Below, piece by piece: positions 55,301 to 64,000 of a DNA stretch of 64,000 nucleotides. Below the pieces are notes generated by a model. That model saw nothing but the letters and a program-made list of their open reading frames with translations, was not told where the DNA came from and made no database searches. A program made the position numbers and the translations under genes. Each line of letters begins with the position of its first letter. Position 1 is the first letter of the stretch. The stretch is from Lepidodermella squamata. Lineage: Eukaryota > Gastrotricha. The stretch spans positions 2,790,001 to 2,854,000 of the forward strand of contig JBLDXI010000003.1 in the NCBI GenBank assembly GCA_047495785.1. Reading direction: 5' to 3'.

Positions 55301-58300
55301 AGGTGCCCCGCCACAGGTTACAGAGTTCAAAGGCTCGCCTTGATCATCAACCCGCAGACATTGAGGTGGAGCTGACCATGCTCCAGTTGGTAGGCAGAGA
55401 ATCACATCGTCTCCGAACCGGAGGAAACCCGGGTTGCAAGAGATTGATATGAAATCTCCGACCTTGGCAGCTCGCCCGGAAAATGTTCGCATAACCTCGT
55501 AACCATTATTCAGTCTAGGCGGTTCTCCGTAACAGAAAGTTGTTGACGGAGCCTCGCAAACCGGCGCCTGGGTCCATTCCCCATTCGACTGGCAATAGGC
55601 CTTATCCTCACCCCGAGTATCATACCCAGTCTGGCATTGGTAGTGAACGACAGAGTTCGCCACCGATTGATCCCCGGTGAAGTTCGAGTAAACAATGACT
55701 GAATTTTGAACAGAAGGCGGGGGTCCGCAGGATGTGACGCAATTTGGCGGCGAAGACCATCTCAAGTTATTCCCATTCCTTTCGCAAGTTACTACACCAT
55801 TGCCCCTAGCAAATGCATAGCCTCGATTGCATGAATAAGAGGCAGTATCCCCTTGGCTGGAGCTCTGGATGTTTGAAGAGGATAACCGAGCATTTGCGAC
55901 ATTGGGTGGAGCGCCGCATGTTTCGGCAGCTACAGGTCTCTGTTGCTGGCCACCTGTGCAAATCAACTGAACAGCCCAATCTCCGGTCGATAGGCATACG
56001 ACCTTGTTCCGGCCGAGTAAGGAGAAACCAGGTTGGCATTCGTATATCACGTAATCACCCACTTGGATTCTACCACTCGGGCCACCTGCAAAAGACCTTG
56101 AAGCCTCCCTAGCGTTTGTGATATCTGGCGGGCTGGGGCAGGTAGGAGTAGCCGGGGTTGCGCAGTTTGGGACCATCGACCACTGGCCGTCACTTCCGCA
56201 AACGACCTCAGCCCGACCTTGAAGAGCGAGCCCTGAGGTGCATTCATAACGGACTACTGTATTAGGGGTTGCGTCTTCATTAGCTGAGGCGTTTGAAAAC
56301 GCTACCCTAGCCCCGGATATGATGGGCGGAGGGCCGCAGGTTACGGCGAATTGGCAGGTTGGAACGTTGATCCAAAGCAGGGTTCGAGGGTCGCATGTCC
56401 CCATAGATTGGCCAACCATCTGATAGCCGCGGTCACAGGCATAGGTAGCTGTGTCTCCGATCACACTCCGAAGGGCTGGGTAGTAACTGGTTGTCAGGAT
56501 TTGGCCGTTAATTACAACCGGCGGATCACCACAGCTTGGTTTTACTGAAAAATCGATTTGTTAAAATGCAAATATTGAAATACTCATATTACTTGAGCAG
56601 GATGGCACTCCAATCCAGAGAAGGCTCTTAGTATCGCAGACTGCCGTAGTATTGCCAGATAAACGGTAGTTCGAGTTGCAGGTATAGGTCGCCCGATCCC
56701 CCGGTGAGCTTGTACCAGTAAAACTTGTTGTGTTAACAACTCCGTTTTGAATTTTCGGAGGATCGCCGCAGGTTCGGACTTCGCATTTCGGCAATGCACT
56801 CCACTGGCCGTTAGTGCAGGTGACAGTCGCCTGGCCGACGGTCATAAAGGTTCCACCCGTGCAGGAATAGCGAACTGTCGACCCGGTGACACTCTTATCG
56901 TTCGAAAAGCTTTGGAAACTGACATTTGCGTACATCACAGCGGGTGGGAATCCGCAGGACATGACGCAGTTGGGTAGAGATGACCAGCGTAGAGGGTTCC
57001 CGTCGCACGTGATAACACTCTGGCCGGTTAGGACGAAGCCGGAGTTACAGCCGTAAGATACGCTATCACCTTTTCGAGGCTTGCTATTATCGGCGTAATT
57101 GATAGCATGCGTGTAACCGTTGGTAACAGTTGGAGCATCAGGACAAGAAGGTTCGATAACTAGAAAACAAACACAAGTTTCCTCAGATTTCATAAAAGAA
57201 TCAAATAATTCAATTTAAAAATTTAAAAATTTAAAAATTTGAAATTCCAATTTCAATTTGAAATTTTGAAATCCAAGAAGTTCGAATTTTTAATTTTTAA
57301 TTTTGAAACTGAAATTGAAATTGAATTTTTTTTTTAATTTTTGAAAACTGATTCTTACATTTGCAAGTTGGCAAATCAGACCATGCCAAGGGGTCTCCAG
57401 CGCAAACCACCTGTGCCGAGCCCTGAAGTTGGTAGCCACTATTGCAGGCATAGCTGACCGAATCGAGAAACCCGGCTTTCTGCGTCGTCCCACTCACAAT
57501 GTTAGTTCGAACAGTCTGCGCGTTCTGAATACGAGGAACCGGGCCGCAAGTCGGATTTTCAACGCATTGGGGCGTTTGCGTCCACTGTTGGGTGCTGCCT
57601 TCACATTGAATCGATTCGTCACCACTGAGCGAATAGCCAGTGTTGCAGTCATAGGACACCATATCGCCTGGCTGGCTGGTTTTATTCGGGAAAGTTGTCC
57701 CGCTAATTTTGCCATTTTGAACTTGAGGCGGTGCTCCACAGGTCAAATTTTCTAAACAAATTTACTAAAATCCTAAAGTTCAAAATTAAGATAAATCCTT
57801 ACGACATATTGGTGAGGTTGACCAGCTTCCAGTTGAAAGGCAAGAAACCATATCCGGACCTTTAATTCCGAACCCAGTCGAGCAGATGTAGTGAGCAGTC
57901 GACCCGATAACACTGGCCGTATCGGTGAAATTCAGCCAATCGATAATTGCATTCGGAATTTTCGGCGGCGCCCCGCACGTGACCACACATTCCGGCATAG
58001 TCTCCCAGTTCAAAGTTTGAGGATCGCAATGAACAGCCGGCGATCCGATTAGGGTGTAACCACGGTTGCAAGTATAGGCTAGGACATCGCCGACTTGGCT
58101 TGAACCACCTCGGGCGAAGCTTTGCGACGCCAAAGCGCCGTTATCAAGTCGAGGAGCTGGGCCGCAGCTTGGGGGTGGCCCGCAGGTGGGTGCTGAGGGT
58201 GCCCATTGGCCGTTGTCGCCGCAGATTTGAATCGCGAAGCCTTGCATTTGTTGGCTATCGACGCAGGTGTAACGAATAATCGACCCAGCAATCGATGCAT

Positions 58301-61300
58301 TTCCGGTGAAATTGCGCCAGGCAATATTGGCAGAAGCAGCCTCAGGAGGTCCGCCACAGGATTCTAAGTACAAAAATTTAATTGCAAAATATAAATTTTA
58401 ATTTTAAATTAAAACTTTTTTATTTCAATTTTGTATGTAATTAAACTTAAAATTTTTGAGCGATCAAAAAATTTTTATTTTCCTTTTAAAAGATTCAAAA
58501 ATTAAAATTAAAAAATTTCAATATTCTCAAATTTTAATTAAATTTCGCTCTATTTTTCATGCAAATTTATCAACTTACGTAAGCATGTAGGGGTCGGTGA
58601 CCAGTTCAGGGTTCGATCGCAGTAGACCTGGCTGTTTCCGGTGATTACGTAATTAGGGTCACACGCGTACGTTGCCATGTCGCTTTGTGCGCTAGCCCGG
58701 CCCGAGAATGTGCTCGCTACAATTTTCGCATTCGGTACCACCGGAGCATCGCCACACGTGTTTGTGATACAGAGCGGGGGCGTAGTCCATCGGCCTTGAC
58801 TCGTACAGGTGACTTCACAAATTCAACAAATTCTTTTATATATTTTTTCTAGAACACTTTTGACTTACTAAGATTTGATCCTCTCAGCATGAAGGTATCG
58901 CTATTACAGGCATAGGTAACAGTGCTAGCGGGCAGTAATTTGTTCCCACTCGAGTAATTCGTCGCGATAATTTTGCCATTCGAAACGCTTGGTGGCTGTG
59001 GACACATAACTGCAAGAAAATAACATTGAAAGAAATTCAAATAAATTCCAAAAAAAATCAATAATTTACTTATGCAAATTGGCAGGGCTCCCCATAGCAG
59101 ATTTTGGTCACAGGTGATGGTAGGGCTGCCAGAGAACATCGTGTAGCCGGAATTACAGGCGTAGGTGATCGAATCGCCCGGGCGACCTTGAAGGCTCGAC
59201 GCAAATGAAGTCGACATGATGCGGCCATTCAACAGCTGAGGCATGTTTCCACAAGTTTGCAGCACTAGAAAAATTATAATGAAAATTCAATTCCATTCCT
59301 TCAACTTAAATTCAATGGCGAATAAAAATGTCTTTAAAATATTATTTTCCAAATTTTCAAAAAATATAAATTTTTTCAATTTCTTCGATTATAATTTGGA
59401 AATTTTGAAAATTTTGAAGATTTTGAAAATTATCAAATTTGAAATTTTGAAAATCCAGGTAAAAATGTGTGTAAATTAAATTTCAATTTTTCGAAAATAA
59501 TCGAAGATTCGTTAAATTTCAACTCTGCATTTCTCCACATTTTCAATTTGATTTTTATCATTCAAGAAAATTATTTCGGCTCACGATTGCAGATCGGAAG
59601 TGGCTTGAAAGTGAGCGTCGCATTTTCGCAATACGCCCTAGTTTGACCCGAAATGACGTAGCCCTCATCACAGGCATAGGTTACTGAGTCACCAGGCGAC
59701 GGTGTCCCATCATCGCCATAACTGCGATCCGTAATTCGCCCATTCGCCAACATAGGCGGGTCGTTGCAAACAAGAGGCCGAACAACGATGGCGATGCACT
59801 GCGGGACAAATGTCCAACTGCCGTCGCTTTGGCATGTGCTTTTCGCGTTGCCTTGCATCGTGTAGCCGGAGTTACAGGTGTAGGTCACGCAGTCGCCCGG
59901 GAGAGGGTTGACTGAGGTGTAGCTCTTGCTAGCAACAATTCCATTCGCAACTTGAGGTGGCTGGCCGCAACTTGCATCTGATGAACAAAATTAAATTTTC
60001 AAAAATATTTCAAAAAAATTAAAATTACCGCAAACAGGTCCTGACGACCAGCGGCCATTGCTCCCACAAACGACGTAATTGTCGTAACCCTGCCGTAAGG
60101 TGTAGCCAATGTTACACTGAAACCTAACCGTGGAGCCGGCAATACTGTTTGAGCCCGTAAAATTCTGCTGGACGACAGCTGCGTTCGCGAAATAAGGCGG
60201 AAACCCGCATCCGGATTCTGAAAAGAAATTCGGAATTTTTTCAAAATTCATCAATCAGCCATGAAATTACGTTGGCATATCGGCATAGAAGTCCATCGAT
60301 TGCTGCTTGGATCGCAAGTGACTACCGAGCTTCCACTCAGGGCATAACCGGAGTTACAATCGTAAGATAGAGTATCACCCGAAGAGCTGGCTGATCCCCT
60401 CGGGAAACTTTGGGTCAAAACGCGACCATTCGGCAAATTCGGTGCGGGTCCACAAGTTTTCGGAACACCTTACAAAAGCCGCCAGAATATGATAAAAAAA
60501 TGAATTAAGGTGGATTTGAAAAATTACTGATGCAAGTTGGTAAAACGGTCCATTGAGTTGCGATTGCGTCACATGTGATTGTTGCGGAGCCGCTCAGGGT
60601 GAACCCGTCATTGCAGGCGTAGGTCACAGTGTCCCCTTTTTGACTGGAGCGGCCAGAAAAACTCTGGCGCAAAACGCGACCGTTTGCAAGGGTTGGCGCA
60701 TTTCCGCAAGATTTTGACGTTTCTGTAAAATTAATACGAAAATTATTGAAAATTCAACCTTAAAAAATATTCTACTCTATAAACTACAATGAAATGACCT
60801 AAAAAGGTTCTAATAAATTTAAAGTTCATCGTTATAGCAGTATGTCTCGCAGGGAACGCAAACCGATGAGTGAAAAAACGGATCAGAAAGTCTCGATTTG
60901 AAATTTCAAGAAAATTTAAATTGAAAATAAAACTTTTCACCCGGTTTCACGCGGCCTTATCAGAAAATTCGGTGATTTTCAATTTTTCCGGAGAAATTGT
61001 GGAAAACTGAAACGCTATTCGAACCATTAATTTTGAAATTTTTGAAAATGAAATAAAAATAATTGTGCAAGTCACGGGACACACTGTGCGTGAGAACTCG
61101 ATTATCTAGGTCAACTACGACATGTTTACGAGTTCACAAATTTTTCAAAACAAATTGACGACGATGTTTTTACTAGATTAGGAAATCACACGATTTAAGA
61201 CAAGTTACCTTCATCTGTACAATTCGCTATAATAAATATAATTTTTTGAAAATTTTTAGAAAATCACGCATTTTTATGACCCTTTGAAATTGAATTTATT

Positions 61301-64000
61301 TACCTCTGCAAATAGGCGGGGGAGTCCACGCGCCAGATGACGTGCACGTGATCGTTGGGAAACCAATAACGTCGTAGCCGATATTGCAAACGTAGGTCAC
61401 AGTGTCCCTTTCTGAACTCGGCTCGCCAGCTCGGTAACTCTGGGCAACAATCCTCGCATTGTTAACCAATGGAGCCTGGCCGCAAGACCGAACTGTTTGC
61501 CTGGTTACAATCTGGTTGCAAGTTAGGAAACCAGACCATGTCCCGTCTGATTGGCAGGTGTAGGTATCGGACCCTGAGATTTGGTAGCCGTCGTTACATT
61601 GGAACTGGACCCGATCGCCCGGGCTGGCAAGGGAGGTTCGGTAGGTTCGGGATTTTTCCTGCGCGTTCGCAACTCGAGGTGGCGTAGGGCACTGCCGGTC
61701 ACCCTGGGTGCAGTAGGGTAGCGTTGACCAGGTGCCGTCCTCCTGGCAATACACCGTCTCGCTACCCATCAATTTATACTCGCCGGAACATGCGTAAGTG
61801 ATCGTGTCGCCGCTAACAGGCTGCCGACCGAAGTAAGTCGTGACTACTACGCCGCCCTTTGCAATCGGTTGAGCGGGCGGGCAGGCATTTCCGACGCCGC
61901 TGGTCGATGGAGGGATCGGAGCGCTTTCAACGCCTGGCACGCAAACGGGCGAGTCGGTCCATACGCCTTCTGCTGTGCATAGAATAGCGTCGACGCCATT
62001 TTTGGCGCCGAAGCCAGGCCCGCAGGCATATCGCACGGCTGATGTTGGGGTGGACGGCAGGGTTGAAGTGAAATTTTGCCAGATTATGTTGCCGTTCTCA
62101 ATGATTGGAGCCGGTCCGCAAGTTACTAAGAATGAAATAAAGATAATTATAATCCATTCGAAGGTTTAAATTCATTATAAATGCCTAGAATTGGATAAAA
62201 TTTTCGAAATTCCAAACTTTCAACACATTTTTAGGCAAGAAAATTAATCTCTAACGATCAATCCACGTATTTAATTTTGGGTCATCCTGTCTCTGGAACC
62301 AAATTTACGGTGAGCGTAACCTAATTAGCTGTTGTGGAACCAAATTTCGGAATATTCATGGGGCCTGAAACCACTTTTCAGAACTTCCCAAGCAGTTATT
62401 ATAGCCCATCTTAATTATAAATAATTTATTTTCAGCGTAAAATTCTTTGCAAGACGTATTGTTTACTTAAGAAATCTCAAGTTGCCCCACATTTTTGAAT
62501 TTTTTTAGAATCAAAATTCGGCACGTTTTGAGTTAAGTTCCGCAACAGCAAATTATAGATTCCGCCCACCTTAAATTTGATTCCGATAAAGAATATTCTG
62601 TTTAATTTTGGGTACTTGGCATGTCAGCTAAAATTGAGGTTGAAACCATAATAGAGAAAAATGAGAATGAAAAAATCACTGATTAGTAATAGGATCGATA
62701 CTTGGAATCTACTTGGAACTTGGAACTTGGATACTTGGAATCTACTTGGAACTTGGAACTTGGATACTTGGAATCTAAAAATATTGAGATTCTGGAAAGG
62801 AATAAAACTCGAAAACTAGTTTTGAATCCACCAACTTCGCATTGAATTTTGGCCAACTTTTCCCAATTTACAAAAATCAAACTTTCCAAGCCGATTGGAA
62901 AGGACTTTCCATTTCGAAAAGGTCATTCTAACGAAATTCAAAAATTCTTATCGAATTTTTCCTGATATCGCAAAATAAAAAAAAACGAATCCAGTTCGAA
63001 ATCGAATTCAGTTTAAAATTGAAAAATTAAAATTAAATTAGGAATTAGAGCAGGCTCTTGGCTTAAAATTTGAATAGTAATAATTCAGAAAAAATCCATA
63101 AAAAATTGAGGTGGATGTTGAAATCAGTAAACTTACAGACGCAGCGCGGCAACTGGCTCCACTGGCTATTTTTGTCGCAATACGCCGTATTGACGCCATA
63201 AGTCGCGTAGCCTCGATCGCACGTGTAAAACGCCGAGTCGCCAGCCACGCTTTTCCGGCCCTGATACGTCGTCCGCTCCAATTTCCCGTTCGGAATTTTC
63301 GCCTGAGCATCGCCACACGTCTGCGCCTTGCTCCAGTCGACAGCGCAAGCCGGCGGCGCCGACCAGATGCCGCTGTCCAGACACGTCACGGTCGGCGTGC
63401 CCTGCATAACGAAGCCGAAATCGCAGATGAACGTGATTTTATCGCCGGCTAGTGCTTGCAGGGTATTGTAAGTCCGGCCGGTTTCATGGCCGTTCAAAAC
63501 CTTCGGAACCCCGACGCAAAACGCGGCAGCGGTTTGGCAGCTCGGGACATTCGACCAGTAGCCCTTATCGCCGCAGGTTACCACACTGGATCCGGATAGG
63601 GTGAAGCCATCCGAGCAGCTGTAACGCACAACTGATCCTAGGCCGCTTTTATCGCCGCTGAAACTTGAGCTGGTCACGAAGCCATTCGCGAGGCTAGGCG
63701 CGGCGCCGCATGACGACGAACACGTTGGGACATTCGCCCATCTTCCGCTTGTCTCGCACGAGGCAATGGCGTCACTCGACGACATTGCGAAGCCGTTAGT
63801 GCACTGATATTTCGCAGTGTCCTAGGTAAAAAAAGACCACCCTAGCAACGGCGGTAACCAAGGACGCTGTCAACTTACCCCGGGTGCACTCGGGCGTGAC
63901 GAGAAACTGACGCTTTGAATAACGGAATTGGCGACATTTGGCGGGTCGCCGCACGTTCGAGGCTGGTCTCCGACACATTGAGGCAGTATCGACCAACTTC
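52319..64000 (-). CDS. Giant multi-CCP (sushi) protein with C-terminal vWA-like domain, 5' end outside window
   Basis: Fifteen exons join in frame: 64000-63879 (partial), 63821-63137, 62125-61304, 60722-60528, 60468-60271, 60217-60029, 59977-59585, 59264-59070, 59009-58869, 58812-58579, 58363-57803, 57751-57359, 57159-56593, 56544-52736, 52681-52319, about 2,955 codons so far. I count at least 41 CCP modules, each starting C-G-x-P-P and carrying a GDxVxYxC and a WxxxPxC motif. CCPs bind proteins and glycans in complement-like and adhesion proteins. After the last CCP comes a vWA-like domain (NLIFVFDVNE ... RIVYLTTARRG ... ARVFALALG); its metal site reads DVNEV instead of DxSxS. Every internal junction is phase 1 apart from the first (phase 0) and the one before the last exon (phase 0). 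An Asn-rich spacer sits between two CCPs (DNA about 54880-54925). Likely secreted or cell-surface; partners unknown. Confidence 0.85.
60723..61303. other. Intron of the sushi gene (581 bp)
   Basis: AT-rich intron between single-CCP exon 60722-60528 and the four-CCP exon 62125-61304. Nothing recognisable inside. Confidence 0.5.
62126..63136. other. Long intron of the sushi gene (about 1 kb)
   Basis: The longest intron seen in this gene. It contains the 33-bp tandem repeat at 62699-62776 and otherwise only AT-rich DNA. Confidence 0.5.
62699..62776. repeat. 33-bp tandem repeat, 2.4 copies
   Basis: Unit tacttggaatctacttgg plus two acttgga-like steps, starting at 62699, 62732 and 62765 with no mismatches. 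The unit is itself built from smaller ACTTGGAA steps. Confidence 0.85.

Noticed and set aside
62699-62776. CRISPR-like array
   Set aside because: Repeats are directly adjacent with no spacers, inside a eukaryotic intron.

Overview
The window looks like nuclear DNA of a small-genome invertebrate. Genes on both strands are split by short GT-AG introns, mostly about 50-60 bp, and most intergenic DNA is AT-rich with decayed retroelements. The proteins are animal types: an Ariadne-like RBR protein, receptor cyclase relatives, Cys-loop receptors and a giant sushi-domain protein. I cannot name the species; an ecdysozoan-like lineage is only a guess. All splice models below were read by eye from codon frame and splice signals.

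Layout. 1-0.9 kb: remnants of an LTR and of a LINE-type reverse transcriptase. 1.0-1.9 kb (+): a two-exon gene of unknown function. 2.0-3.5 kb (-): an Ariadne-type RING-IBR-RING protein lacking the catalytic cysteine. 3.9-6.4 kb and 8.8-11.3 kb (-): two tandem paralogues of a two-pass, NIT-like receptor with a guanylate-cyclase-like domain whose metal-binding and catalytic residues are replaced. The first reads intact over 13 exons (623 aa); the second is interrupted. 13.6-15.7 kb (+): a three-exon CCHC zinc-knuckle, Gln-rich protein.

17.3-51.7 kb (-): the centrepiece, seven near-intronless paralogues, here called LGIC-A to LGIC-G. Each encodes a secreted N-terminus, one or two LamG/ConA-like lectin-type domains, a Ser/Thr-rich mucin-like linker, and then a complete Cys-loop pentameric ligand-gated channel with a very short M3-M4 loop. 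A, D, E and G are intact. B, C and F carry frame-breaking lesions. Two further relics (16.9-17.1 kb and 31.9-32.3 kb) show more copies existed. Shared flanks, mosaic similarity and loss of one LamG domain in E point to birth-and-death evolution by tandem duplication and gene conversion. The intergenic DNA holds a 680-bp foldback element and at least two dispersed repeat families.

52.3-64.0 kb (-): the 3' part of a very large gene running off the right edge. At least 41 CCP/sushi modules are visible, ending in a degenerate vWA-like domain. All introns between its small exons are phase 1 except the first, and 17 modules lie in one 3.8-kb exon.

No CRISPR, rRNA or convincing tRNA was seen. The array and the sushi gene both encode predicted extracellular modular proteins; the array members could be surface receptors that couple carbohydrate or protein binding to ion flow, but this is inference from architecture alone.
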